The translations under genes were made by a program, and so were the position numbers. Shown here one piece after another: positions 41,534-50,123 of a DNA stretch of 64,000 nucleotides; position 1 is the first letter of the stretch, and each line of letters opens with the position of its first letter. This DNA is from Bacillus_AB infantis_C (GTDB lineage: Bacteria; Bacillota; Bacilli; Bacillales; Cytobacillaceae), in NCBI RefSeq assembly GCF_050107595.1, contig NZ_JBNILH010000002.1, positions 558,001 to 622,000 of the forward strand, written 5' to 3'. Under the pieces are notes generated by a model that searched no databases, was not told the origin of the DNA, and worked only from the letters and a program-made list of their open reading frames with translations.

Positions 41534-42481
41534 ATGAACATTTTCGATTCTCACTGTGACGTTCTTTATAAAATGTTTATTGATCCTTCAATTGATTTCA
41601 GGAGCAGCAGCCGGCTGCATGTCGATTACGAGAAGCTTCGGGAAGCATGTTCTAAGGTGCAGTGCTTTGCCGTCTATGTCCCGGAATCCGTCCATCCGAA
41701 TATGAAGTTTCATGCTGCGCTATATATGATTGAGCTTTTTTACGATAGGGTGCTCAAGCCGTTTCCGAAGATGAAGCATATTAAGGAAAGAGGGGAGGCA
41801 TACCAGCTGAAAGAGGATGAAATCGGCGCAGTTCTTACGCTTGAAGGGTGCGACTGCATCGGGGATGATCTTCTTAAGCTGAAAACACTGATAAGGCTTG
41901 GAGTATCTTCTGTCGGGCTCACATGGAATTACAGCAATTATGCAGCAGACGGCGCCCTTGAGGAAAGGGGCGCAGGATTATCGTCCTTTGGAAAAAAAGC
42001 AGTCAAAATCCTGAATGAAAAGCAGTGCTTATGCGATGTATCCCATCTCTCCGAGAAAGGATTCTGGGATGTAATGGAACTGGCAGAATATCCTTTTGCA
42101 TCGCATTCCAACTGCCACGCCCTTTGCCCTGTGCCCAGAAACCTGAACGACAATCAGCTGAAGGCGCTGATTGAAAGGGACAGTGTTATCGGCTTGACTT
42201 TTGTCCCGGATTTTTTGACAGGCACCAAACAATCGGCGATTTCTGACATCCTTAAGCATATAGACCATGTCTGCTCCCTGGGAGGAGAAGACCATACAGG
42301 TTTTGGATCAGATTTTGACGGCATTGATGATACAGTAGAGGGACTGTCTTCTTTTAAATATTATGGGAACCTAGTAAACGAGCTTCAAAAATATTATTCT
42401 GAGATACAAGTGGAAAAATTCCTTTTTCGCAATATGGAAAAAAGGCTGCCTCCTGCCGGAAGAAACGAGTTTGACGGATGA
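41534..42481 (+). CDS. Membrane dipeptidase-type metallopeptidase (M19)
   Basis: A 315-residue renal-dipeptidase-like enzyme (peptidase family M19) that would split dipeptides, including some with D-residues. Zinc ligands are visible in order: FDSHCD at the N-terminus, LEGCD near 110, a histidine in DVSHLSEKGFWD, and ASHSN. GEDHTGFGSDFDG matches the family end region. No signal peptide, so cytoplasmic. The start is ATG 41534 after GGGGAGGA. The C-terminal tail (RLPPAGRNEFDG) is unlike the usual family end; a late frameshift is possible. B. subtilis has tdh and kbl at this place. Confidence 0.85.
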   Translation: MNIFDSHCDVLYKMFIDPSIDFRSSSRLHVDYEKLREACSKVQCFAVYVPESVHPNMKFHAALYMIELFYDRVLKPFPKMKHIKERGEAYQLKEDEIGAVLTLEGCDCIGDDLLKLKTLIRLGVSSVGLTWNYSNYAADGALEERGAGLSSFGKKAVKILNEKQCLCDVSHLSEKGFWDVMELAEYPFASHSNCHALCPVPRNLNDNQLKALIERDSVIGLTFVPDFLTGTKQSAISDILKHIDHVCSLGGEDHTGFGSDFDGIDDTVEGLSSFKYYGNLVNELQKYYSEIQVEKFLFRNMEKRLPPAGRNEFDG

Positions 42482-42599
42482 AGGACTTCCTTCAAAAATA
42501 CCATTCACACAGGGGCTCAGGACAGGATTATGCGAGCCTTGCCTCCCGGGGATTTATTCTTTGGAAAGGGTTGCTTTTTTCGGGGGTTCGGTCTAGAAT

Positions 42600-42613
42600 T
42601 GAAAGCGTTTAGT
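42600..42613 (+). promoter_or_regulatory. cre-like site upstream of korA
   Basis: TGAAAGCGTTTAGT fits 12 of 14 positions of the CcpA pattern. It lies 110 bp before korA, where carbon-source control would make sense. Confidence 0.35.
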
Positions 42614-42724
42614 ACCCTTTTGCACCTTTTTTAAAGCTGTTTTCCGTTGTTTAATAGGCTGCGGGGGTTTATTAATAGACCATACAATTATACATATATA
42701 GAACAATCCGAAGGGGTGTAATGA

Positions 42725-44461
42725 ATGTTAAAGCAGCTTTCTTGGAAAGTAGGCGGACAGCAAGGGGAAGGAATTGAGAGTACAGGGGAAATCTTCTCTA
42801 TAGCCCTTAACCGCCTTGGCTATTATTTATACGGGTACCGGCATTTTTCTTCAAGAATCAAAGGAGGGCATACGAATAATAAGATCCGGGTCAGCACGTC
42901 CCAGATCCGTTCCATTTCCGATGATCTTGATATTTTAGTAGCTTTTGACCAGGAAACAATCGATGTGAACTATAAAGAGCTGCATGAAAAAGGCGTCATT
43001 ATCGCCGATGCAAAATTTGATCCGAAGAAGCCTGAGGATACGAATGCATCGCTGTTTGCCGTACCTTTTACTGAGCTTGCCACTGAGCTTGGGACTTCTT
43101 TGATGAAAAATATGGTCGCTGTCGGTGCAACCTGCAGCATTCTTAACCTGGATATCAAGGTTTTTGAGGAAGTTGTCCAGGAAATCTTCGGCAGAAAAGG
43201 GCAGCAGGTTGTTGATAAGAACATGGAAGCCATCAAAGCCGGATTTGACCGGATGAAGGAACTGGCTGGCGAAGGCGCTGAGCTGATGGAGCTTGAAAAA
43301 GCTGATGGAAAAAAACGCATGTTCATGATCGGCAATGATGCCATTGCACTTGGTGCGCTTGCAGGCGGCTGCCGGTTCATGGCAGCTTATCCGATCACTC
43401 CGGCATCTGAAATCATGGAGTACCTGATTAAGAAGCTTCCTCCGCTTGGCGGCAGTGTTATCCAGACAGAAGATGAAATTGCGGCTGTTACCATGGCGAT
43501 CGGCGCCAATTATGGCGGTGTCCGTGCAATGACTGCTTCGGCAGGACCCGGGCTGTCATTGAAGATGGAAGCAATCGGCCTTTCCGGCATTACCGAAACA
43601 CCGCTTGTGATTGTAGACACACAGCGCGGAGGACCTTCTACAGGCCTTCCTACAAAGCAGGAGCAGTCTGACCTGATGGCGATGATCTATGGCACACATG
43701 GGGAAATCCCGAAAATCGTATTTGCGCCAAGCACGGTCCAGGAAGCATTCTATGATGCAGCAGAAGCTTTCAATCTGGCAGAAGAATACCAGTGCCCTGT
43801 CATCATGCTTTCTGACCTGCAGCTGTCTCTCGGCAAACAGACAGTTGAGCCGCTGGACTTCAGCAAAGTTGAAATCCGAAGAGGCAAGCTTGTGGACGAA
43901 GAGCTGCCTGAAATTGAAAACAAGGGTTATTTCAAGCGCTATGAAGTGACAGAAGACGGGGTATCTCCGCGCGTGGTGCCAGGCATGAAGAACGGCATCC
44001 ATCACGTAACCGGCGTGGAACATGACGAAACTGGAAAGCCTTCTGAATCTGCTGCCAACCGGAGAGATCAGATGAACAAGCGTTTCCGGAAAGTCGAAAA
44101 TATCAAGTTCAGCAATCCGGTCCATAAAAATGCTCCGCATGATGAAGCAGACCTCCTGATTGTCGGCTTCAACTCCACAAGGGGAGCTATTGAGGAAGCC
44201 ATGGGCCGCCTTGAAAAGGATGGCCTGAAGGTAAATCATGCTCATATCCGCCTGATCCATCCGTTTCCGTCTGAAGAGCTCAGACCGCTGATGGAGTCTG
44301 CCAAAAAGGTGGCCGTTATTGAAAATAATGCGACAGGCCAGCTGGCAAATATCATTAAAATGAATGTCGGCCAGCATCAAAAAATCAATAAAATACTGAA
44401 ATATGACGGGAATCCGTTCCTGCCGAATGAAATCCATACCACTTGCAAGGAGCTGTTCTAA
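42725..44461 (+). CDS. korA: 2-oxoacid:ferredoxin oxidoreductase, alpha (gamma-alpha fused) subunit
   Basis: The large subunit of a CoA-dependent 2-oxoacid:acceptor oxidoreductase, most likely acting on 2-oxoglutarate with ferredoxin as acceptor. The first ~190 residues are the gamma domain (GGQQGEGIESTGEI), then the pyrimidine-binding alpha domain (YPITPASEIMEYL ... TASAGPGLSLKMEAIGL), then a C-terminal CoA/transketolase-like domain. 578 residues is normal for the two-subunit type. The start is ATG 42725 with AAGGGGTG (42711-42718). It abuts korB. It may bypass or supplement 2-oxoglutarate dehydrogenase. Confidence 0.9.
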   Translation: MLKQLSWKVGGQQGEGIESTGEIFSIALNRLGYYLYGYRHFSSRIKGGHTNNKIRVSTSQIRSISDDLDILVAFDQETIDVNYKELHEKGVIIADAKFDPKKPEDTNASLFAVPFTELATELGTSLMKNMVAVGATCSILNLDIKVFEEVVQEIFGRKGQQVVDKNMEAIKAGFDRMKELAGEGAELMELEKADGKKRMFMIGNDAIALGALAGGCRFMAAYPITPASEIMEYLIKKLPPLGGSVIQTEDEIAAVTMAIGANYGGVRAMTASAGPGLSLKMEAIGLSGITETPLVIVDTQRGGPSTGLPTKQEQSDLMAMIYGTHGEIPKIVFAPSTVQEAFYDAAEAFNLAEEYQCPVIMLSDLQLSLGKQTVEPLDFSKVEIRRGKLVDEELPEIENKGYFKRYEVTEDGVSPRVVPGMKNGIHHVTGVEHDETGKPSESAANRRDQMNKRFRKVENIKFSNPVHKNAPHDEADLLIVGFNSTRGAIEEAMGRLEKDGLKVNHAHIRLIHPFPSEELRPLMESAKKVAVIENNATGQLANIIKMNVGQHQKINKILKYDGNPFLPNEIHTTCKELF

Positions 44462-45328
44462 ATGGCCACATTTAAAGATTTTCGCAATAACGTCAAGCCC
44501 AACTGGTGCCCTGGATGCGGAGACTTCTCTGTCCAGGCCGCCATCCAGCGGGCAGCTGCCAATGTAGGGCTCGAGCCGGACAGCCTTGCAGTCGTCTCAG
44601 GCATTGGATGTTCCGGCAGGATTTCCGGCTATATCAACTCATATGGATTCCACGGCATCCACGGGCGCGCACTCCCGATTGCCCAGGGTCTTAAAATGGC
44701 GAACCGCGATCTGACTGTCATCGCTTCCGGCGGTGACGGAGACGGCTTTGCCATCGGGATGGGGCATACCGTCCACTCCATCCGCCGCAATGTCGATATT
44801 ACCTATATTGTAATGGACAATCAGATTTACGGACTGACAAAAGGGCAGACTTCACCAAGGTCCGCGGCCGGATTCAAAACAAAGTCCACGCCGCACGGCT
44901 CTGTCGAGCAAGCCATTTCACCGATGGAAATGGCTCTGACAGCGGGGGCGACGTTTGTGGCCCAAAGCTTTTCAACTGATCTGAAGGACCTGACAGCGCT
45001 GATCGAAGCAGGCATCAAGCATAAAGGCTTCTCGCTCATCAATGTTTTCAGCCCGTGCGTTACTTATAATAAAGTGAATACGTACGACTGGTTCAAAGAA
45101 AACCTGACAAAGCTCGCCGATTTAGAAGGCTATGACTCTTCAGACCGCTCCATGGCCATGCAGACGCTGATGAAGCATGACGGACTTGTCACAGGTTTAA
45201 TCTACCAGGATACAGAGCGCAAATCCTATCAGGAAATGCTCCCCGGCTATTCCGAAACACCGCTTGCCCATGCCGACCTGAAGATCGATGAAGAGCATTT
45301 CGGAAAACTGACAGCTGAATTTATGTGA
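44462..45328 (+). CDS. korB: 2-oxoacid:ferredoxin oxidoreductase, beta subunit
   Basis: The thiamine-pyrophosphate and [4Fe-4S] subunit, 288 residues. The TPP motif GDGDGFAIG ... DNQIYGLTKGQ is clear. Cysteines for the cluster are in NWCPGCGDFS, SGIGCSGR and FSPCVTYNK. The start ATG follows the korA stop directly, with GGAG inside the korA end. Together they form the complete enzyme; a ferredoxin is not encoded here. A bidirectional terminator follows. Confidence 0.92.
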   Translation: MATFKDFRNNVKPNWCPGCGDFSVQAAIQRAAANVGLEPDSLAVVSGIGCSGRISGYINSYGFHGIHGRALPIAQGLKMANRDLTVIASGGDGDGFAIGMGHTVHSIRRNVDITYIVMDNQIYGLTKGQTSPRSAAGFKTKSTPHGSVEQAISPMEMALTAGATFVAQSFSTDLKDLTALIEAGIKHKGFSLINVFSPCVTYNKVNTYDWFKENLTKLADLEGYDSSDRSMAMQTLMKHDGLVTGLIYQDTERKSYQEMLPGYSETPLAHADLKIDEEHFGKLTAEFM

Positions 45329-45344
45329 GTAGAAAAACCGCTGG

Positions 45345-45390
45345 GCTGACCCGCGGAAAGCGGAGGTCCTGGAACGGAAAATAACAGACT
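45345..45390. repeat. Degraded copy of a common Bacillus intergenic repeat
   Basis: CCGCGGAAAGCGGAGGTCCT and the following GGAACGGAAAATAACAG resemble the scattered intergenic element with the core CGCGGAAAGCG ... GGAGCGGAAATCAAC that I recall from many Bacillus genomes. The identification is from memory. Confidence 0.4.
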
Positions 45391-45497
45391 ACCTGCAAAG
45401 AGCTGGGGTCCTGCAAAGTAAATAGTTCAGATCATATGGAGTCAACAGCTGAACCACACACGTTTTGTAATGGAAATAGCATGGTCATTAAAAAAAC

Positions 45498-45527
45498 AAA
45501 ATAGCCTGGGATAACCCGGGCTATTTT
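45498..45527. terminator. Terminator after korB
   Basis: AAAATAGCC / GGCTATTTT with an inner GGG/CCC. Active on either strand by its A/T-rich ends. Confidence 0.75.
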
Positions 45528-45610
45528 AAATAGGTTGTTCTTATGCCCCCATCGCTGGAAAATTGAACTGCCGAGTTATTATTAATAAAACCAGGTTCCC
45601 TGCTAATGGA

Positions 45611-45815
45611 GAAAAATAGCGGGAGAAATTCCCCTTATTTGAAAAATAGCACTGAAAACCCCTTAAATAGAGGGAGAAGTTTCCCTTATGTGACTTGGAA
45701 GTGTGAAAATAGAGGGCTTTTCTTTTAATAGAGGTAAAAACTCCTCTTATTTTACCCAAAAACCGCTCTAATCTGCGATTAGCAGTAAAACCTCCCCTTA
45801 TTTTTCTATCACTGG
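45611..45815. repeat. Array of short AATAGNGGGA hairpin repeats
   Basis: Five or six diverged units of about 25-40 bp follow one another: AATAGCGGGAGAAATTCCCC (45615 on), ATAGCACTGAAAACCCC, AATAGAGGGAGAAGTTTCCC, AATAGAGGGCTTTTC and AATAGAGGTAAAAACTCCTC, most ending CTTATTT. Each can fold into a small hairpin with GGG/CCC arms. No ORF of merit spans it. The whole gap from korB to miaB (816 bp) is gene-free; beyond the array, 45820-46050 shows nothing I can name. Confidence 0.8.
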
Positions 45816-46144
45816 TTACTCACTCTTCAGCTTTCCATCTGCTGTATTTGCAAAGAGCAAGTATGCACTCAAAGCGGACTCATATGCCATTTTCAGTGTT
45901 TTCCACGGAAAGTGAACTACTTGCCTGCAAAGCCCATGCCTTTTTCCTTTTCAAAAAATAAATCCATCCATCATTCTCAGCTGCCAAAGTACCAATAGAG
46001 TCAGTATCCTTACAGGATTTCTATTGTTTTCAGCGTTTTAAACCCTTATACTATTATAATGTGTACAACATTCTAACTGCGCTTACATGAAAAAATGAAA
46101 ACAGCGATTTCCGTTTGGTTATACAGAAGAAAGGGGTACTTTCT

Positions 46145-47689
46145 ATGAACGAAAAACAGCGGATGGAAGGCCAGCTGGCTGCTGCTGCAAATCCTTCGGA
46201 CAAAAAATCCGAAAAGGACTACAGCAAATACTTTGAAACCGTATATGCGCCTCCTTCCTTGAAAGATGCAAAAAAACGCGGGAAGGAAGAGGTCCGCTAT
46301 CATAAAGATTTCAATATTCCGGCTGAATTCCAGGGCATGGGGAATAACCGCAAATTCTATATCAGAACATTCGGCTGCCAGATGAACGAGCATGATACAG
46401 AAGTCATGGCCGGCATCTTCCTCAGTCTCGGCTATGAGCCGACTGGCACTGTCGAGGATGCGAATGTCATTCTCCTGAACACATGTGCAATCCGTGAGAA
46501 TGCCGAAAACAAAGTGTTCGGCGAGCTTGGCCATTTGAAGCACCTGAAAAAAGAACGCCCTGACCTGCTGCTTGGCGTATGCGGCTGCATGTCGCAGGAA
46601 GAATCAGTCGTCAATAAAATCCTGAAGACATATGACCAGGTGGATATGATCTTTGGCACGCACAATATCCACAGACTTCCAAACATTCTGCAGGAAGCTT
46701 ATATGTCAAAAGAGATGGTTGTCGAAGTGTGGTCAAAAGAGGGAGATGTCATTGAGAATCTGCCTAAAGTCCGCAAAGGCAATATCAAGGCCTGGGTCAA
46801 CATCATGTACGGCTGCGATAAGTTCTGCACCTACTGCATTGTCCCTTACACAAGGGGCAAGGAGCGGAGCCGCCGCCCTGAAGAGATCATCCAGGAGGTG
46901 CGCCAGCTTGCCGCCCAGGGGTATCAGGAAATCACCCTGCTAGGGCAGAACGTCAATGCCTATGGGAAGGACTTTACAGACCTCCAGTACGGCCTAGGCG
47001 ACCTGATGGATGAAATCAGGAAGATTGACATTCCGAGAATTCGCTTCACAACGAGCCATCCGCGTGATTTTGATGATCACTTGATTGAAGTGCTTGCCAA
47101 AGGCGGCAACCTTCTTGAGCATATCCATCTTCCAGTCCAGTCAGGCTCGACAGATGTCCTGAAAATCATGGCAAGGAAATATACGCGTGAACAGTATCTG
47201 GAGCTTGTGAGGAAAATCAGGGCAGCCATCCCGAATGCAACTTTTACAACAGATATCATTGTCGGCTATCCGAATGAGACGGAAGAGCAGTTCGAGGAAA
47301 CTCTTTCCCTCTATAGGGAGGTCGGATACGAGTCTGCCTATACTTTCATTTACTCTCCGCGTGAAGGCACACCAGCGGCCAAGATGAATGATAATGTGCC
47401 GATGGAGGTCAAGAAAGAGCGCCTTCAGCGCCTGAATGCCCTGGTTAATGAAATGTCGGCTGAAGCGATGAAGAAATATCACGGACAGACTGTAGAGGTC
47501 CTGGTTGAAGGCGAAAGCAAGAACAATCCCGAGGTTCTGGCAGGGTATACAAGAAAGAACAAGCTTGTTAACTTTAGAGGACCAAAGTCAGCAATTGGAA
47601 AGATTGTTTCTGTTAAAATTACAGATGCAAAAACATGGTCATTAAATGGAGAAATGGTTGAAGAGCTTCAACCAGCTGAGGTGAAATAA
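46145..47689 (+). CDS. miaB: tRNA-2-methylthio-N6-dimethylallyladenosine synthase
   Basis: MiaB is a radical-SAM methylthiotransferase that adds the methylthio group to i6A37 in tRNAs after MiaA has acted; miaA is also in this window. Three N-terminal cysteines for the auxiliary cluster are in FGCQMNEHD, NTCAIRENA and GVCGCMS. The radical-SAM CxxxCxxC is in YGCDKFCTYCIVPY. A TRAM domain ends the protein. The start is ATG 46145 behind AAGGGG. The N-terminal ~70 residues before the catalytic part are the extension seen in Bacillus MiaB (YmcB). A TATAAT at 46055-46060 may be its promoter. Confidence 0.96.
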   Translation: MNEKQRMEGQLAAAANPSDKKSEKDYSKYFETVYAPPSLKDAKKRGKEEVRYHKDFNIPAEFQGMGNNRKFYIRTFGCQMNEHDTEVMAGIFLSLGYEPTGTVEDANVILLNTCAIRENAENKVFGELGHLKHLKKERPDLLLGVCGCMSQEESVVNKILKTYDQVDMIFGTHNIHRLPNILQEAYMSKEMVVEVWSKEGDVIENLPKVRKGNIKAWVNIMYGCDKFCTYCIVPYTRGKERSRRPEEIIQEVRQLAAQGYQEITLLGQNVNAYGKDFTDLQYGLGDLMDEIRKIDIPRIRFTTSHPRDFDDHLIEVLAKGGNLLEHIHLPVQSGSTDVLKIMARKYTREQYLELVRKIRAAIPNATFTTDIIVGYPNETEEQFEETLSLYREVGYESAYTFIYSPREGTPAAKMNDNVPMEVKKERLQRLNALVNEMSAEAMKKYHGQTVEVLVEGESKNNPEVLAGYTRKNKLVNFRGPKSAIGKIVSVKITDAKTWSLNGEMVEELQPAEVK

Positions 47690-48117
47690 TGGGGAAATAT
47701 ACAAAAGACGATATCATTGCACGTGCAAGGGAGCTTGCACAAATCATAGCAGAAACAGAAGAAGTGGACTTTTTCAAAAGAGCGGAAGCGCAGATCCACA
47801 GCAATGAAAAGGTCCGTACTGCGATTACCAGCATAAAAGGACTTCAGAAGCAGGCAGTTAACCTGCAGCATTTTGGAAAGGAAGAAGCTTTAAAGAAGAC
47901 CGAAGCCAAAATCGAGGAGCTTGAGCGCCAGCTTGACGAGATTCCGGTTGTCCAGGAATTCAAGCAATCCCAGGTGGAAGTGAATGAGCTTCTTCAGCTT
48001 GTTGCGACCACGATCAGCAACAAAGTCACAGATGAAATCCTCGTTTCTACAGGAGGCAACATCCTGAGCGGTGAAACAGGAGCAGAACTGCAAAACAAAA
48101 ACGGCTGCCAGCATTAA
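47689..48117 (+). CDS. ricA: RicA (YmcA), regulator of RNase Y, competence and biofilm
   Basis: A 142-residue, mostly helical protein of the YlbF/YmcA family. In B. subtilis RicA with RicF and RicT forms an iron-sulfur complex that helps RNase Y mature polycistronic mRNAs and is needed for sporulation, competence and biofilm formation. The C-terminal cysteine in NGCQH fits cluster binding. Its start overlaps the miaB stop (TAATG), so miaB and ricA are co-translated. A strong terminator follows. Confidence 0.94.
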   Translation: MGKYTKDDIIARARELAQIIAETEEVDFFKRAEAQIHSNEKVRTAITSIKGLQKQAVNLQHFGKEEALKKTEAKIEELERQLDEIPVVQEFKQSQVEVNELLQLVATTISNKVTDEILVSTGGNILSGETGAELQNKNGCQH

Positions 48118-48124
48118 TGCTGGT

Positions 48125-48162
48125 GACCCTTGCATCCCTTTTGGGTGCAGGGGTCTTTTTTT
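48125..48162 (+). terminator. Terminator after ricA
   Basis: GACCCTTGCATCCC / GGGTGCAGGGGTC stem with a TTTT loop, then eight T. Confidence 0.9.
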
Positions 48163-48231
48163 TGCCAATTTGAAACTGAGCGGAGTTCTGCCTCCTTAAG
48201 CCCGTGTCCCCCCAGTCCGGGCAACCATGAC

Positions 48232-48259
48232 ACCAAACCATGGGTATCCGCATAGAATA
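48232..48259 (+). promoter_or_regulatory. Upstream mother-cell promoter of cotE
   Basis: AC (48232-48233), 17 bases and CATAGAATA (48251-48259) match the SigK pattern perfectly; the -10 also suits SigE. B. subtilis cotE has an early SigE promoter and a later SigK promoter, so this may be the P1 equivalent. Confidence 0.5.
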
Positions 48260-48311
48260 CCGTATATCGCACCTTACAAGAAGCTCTGCATGCACCCTTA
48301 AAATTGTAATC

Positions 48312-48339
48312 ACACTAGTCTAATATCCCGCATAGGATG
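48312..48339 (+). promoter_or_regulatory. Downstream SigK promoter of cotE
   Basis: AC (48312-48313), 17 bases and CATAGGATG (48331-48339), the same -10 string as at dpaA. It would start transcription about 25 nt before the ATG. Confidence 0.5.
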
Positions 48340-48371
48340 AATTGAAAATGAATGAGGAGGGTTCGCTCGCA

Positions 48372-48920
48372 ATGGGAGAATACAGAGAGATAATTACAAA
48401 AGCCGTCGTAGCGAAGGGACGCAAATTCACCCAGTCCAATCATACGATATGCCCGGCACACCACCCGTCAAGCATCCTTGGCTGTTGGATTATAAACCAC
48501 AAGTATGAGGCGAAAAAGGTCGGCAAGACAGTTGAAATCTGCGGCTATTATGACATTAACGTTTGGTATTCCTATAACGATAATACGAAGACGGAAGTCG
48601 TTACTGAACGGGTTGATTATAAAGATGTCATCAAACTTAAATACCGTGATCAGGACTGCTTAGATGATCAGGATGTCATTGCCAAAGTACTGCAGCAGCC
48701 GAATTGTGTTGAAGCAGTCATTTCCCCGAACGGGAACAAAATCATCGTCCATGTGGAAAGGGAATTCCTTGTGGAAGTAATCGGCGAGACGAAAGTCTGT
48801 GTAGCCGTGTACCACGGCGAATGCGATTGCGATGATGACGAAGTATGGGGCCTCGATGTCGAGGATGAGGAATTCGAGGATCTGAATCCGCACTTCCTGG
48901 TCGGAACAGAAGAAGAATAA
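48372..48920 (+). CDS. cotE: Outer spore coat assembly protein CotE
   Basis: CotE is the morphogenetic protein that forms the ring on which the outer spore coat is built. The 182-residue product begins MGEYREIITKAVVAKGRKFTQ, as the family does, and ends in a very acidic tail (GECDCDDDEVWGLDVEDEEFED). Length equals that of B. subtilis. The start is ATG 48372 behind GAGGAGGG (48354-48361); ATGs at 48342 and 48348 lie upstream of that site. Two mother-cell-type promoters lie upstream. It stands between ricA and mutS as in B. subtilis, with one extra gene. Confidence 0.96.
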   Translation: MGEYREIITKAVVAKGRKFTQSNHTICPAHHPSSILGCWIINHKYEAKKVGKTVEICGYYDINVWYSYNDNTKTEVVTERVDYKDVIKLKYRDQDCLDDQDVIAKVLQQPNCVEAVISPNGNKIIVHVEREFLVEVIGETKVCVAVYHGECDCDDDEVWGLDVEDEEFEDLNPHFLVGTEEE

Positions 48921-48924
48921 TCGT

Positions 48925-48958
48925 AAACTAGGAAGGTTCCGCTTCCTAGTTTTCTTTT
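48925..48958 (+). terminator. Terminator after cotE
   Basis: AAACTAGGAAG / CTTCCTAGTTT (11 bp) then TCTTTTG. Confidence 0.85.
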
Positions 48959-49079
48959 GTTTTCTGCCGCAGCAGCCAGTCAAAAAGACCAAGGCAGTCT
49001 CCGTCAAAAGGCTGAATTTTCTGCATGCTGTTTCTCCTATAATGAAGCTGAGGCCGAACTGCACAAAGGAGAGATTATA

Positions 49080-50123
49080 ATGCAGATTTATCAGGTTAAC
49101 CTGCAGTGCTTCCATCTTGAAGAGATGTGCGCCTTTTATACGGAAGTACTGGAGATGGAGCTGATCCACCAGACTGAGAAATGGTTTTCCGTAAGGGCAG
49201 GAAGCACAAAGCTGTTTTTTGAAAAAGGGGGAACAGTCCCTTTTTATCATCTTTGCTTCCGGACAGATGCAGCTTATTTTGATCATATTTATAGCAGGCT
49301 TGGAGCAGAAAGCTGCCTGCTTTCCAATGAAGAAGGGGAATACAGCCTTTTTTGGGAAGGGAAGCAGGCTTATTTTGCTGATCCGGACGGCAATATACTG
49401 GAGTGCCTTGAGCGGCCGGCATCCCGCAGCCAAACAGCCGGGGGCTGGCATGATGTCGGGGAAGTCGGCTTCCCCTCGGCTGACGTTGCCGGAATGCAGG
49501 CAAAGCTGATGCCGATCCTTGCTGATAAGCAAGGGGCAGATAGCAGTTCATTCGCGTATTATGGTGATGATGCGGGTGTCCTTGTCCTCGTAAAAGAAGG
49601 ACGCTGCTGGTACCCCACAGACCGGAGAGCCGAAATCCACCCGATTAAATTAATCGTCTCAGGCAGCAGTGATGCCCATTATATGGACGATGACCTTCCG
49701 TACGAGATTCAGGTCAGAGGGGAGTGGCAGCAGCCAGTATCTGCCGTTCAAGTCAGGATCGCCAGGCCGACAAACCAGCTGGAAAAAATCAAGCATTTTT
49801 ATGGAGAAGGACTTGGGCTCAAGGAGCTGGGAGGATTCCACCATGAAGGATATAAAGGTGTGATGTACGGTCTTCCGGAAAGGGAATACCACCTTGAGTT
49901 CACAGAGACGGATGAAAAACACGAGCTCCCCGGTCCTGCAAAAGACCATCTGCTCATCCTGTATATCCCTGATCTTCATAAGCTTAACTCAGCTGCAGAC
50001 CGGCTGATGGCAATGGGCTATCAGGAAGTTGAGCCGGAGAATCCCTACTGGGGAAGGGGCGGCATTACCATCGAAGATCCAGACGGGTGGAGGATTGTGC
50101 TGATGAATACAGCGGGCATCTGA
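49080..50123 (+). CDS. Double VOC/glyoxalase-domain protein
   Basis: A 347-residue protein with two vicinal-oxygen-chelate domains. The first (1-120) has IYQVNLQCFHLEEMCAFYTEVL and ends ADPDGNILECLE. The second (about 235-345) has VQVRIARPTNQLEKIKHFYGEGLGL and ends IEDPDGWRIVLMN. The part between, about 110 residues, is a half-repeat or linker. Such proteins include dioxygenases and lyases; no substrate can be named. ATG 49080 follows AAAGGAGAG, with TATAAT at 49038-49043. No clear terminator follows. It has no counterpart at this place in B. subtilis. Confidence 0.82.
   Translation: MQIYQVNLQCFHLEEMCAFYTEVLEMELIHQTEKWFSVRAGSTKLFFEKGGTVPFYHLCFRTDAAYFDHIYSRLGAESCLLSNEEGEYSLFWEGKQAYFADPDGNILECLERPASRSQTAGGWHDVGEVGFPSADVAGMQAKLMPILADKQGADSSSFAYYGDDAGVLVLVKEGRCWYPTDRRAEIHPIKLIVSGSSDAHYMDDDLPYEIQVRGEWQQPVSAVQVRIARPTNQLEKIKHFYGEGLGLKELGGFHHEGYKGVMYGLPEREYHLEFTETDEKHELPGPAKDHLLILYIPDLHKLNSAADRLMAMGYQEVEPENPYWGRGGITIEDPDGWRIVLMNTAGI

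Noticed and set aside
42478..42612. 44-codon ORF starting in the dipeptidase stop (ATGA overlap)
   Set aside because: Basic, featureless product without known relatives; more likely chance or the result of a late frameshift.
43556..44437. 293-codon minus-strand ORF inside korA
   Set aside because: Antisense to the clear korA frame with no ribosome binding site.
45541..45759. 72-codon minus-strand ORF in the korB-miaB gap
   Set aside because: It reads through the short hairpin repeats and has repetitive, family-less product.
48660..49532. 290-codon minus-strand ORF over cotE and the VOC gene
   Set aside because: Antisense shadow of cotE and the VOC gene, low-complexity product, spans the cotE terminator.
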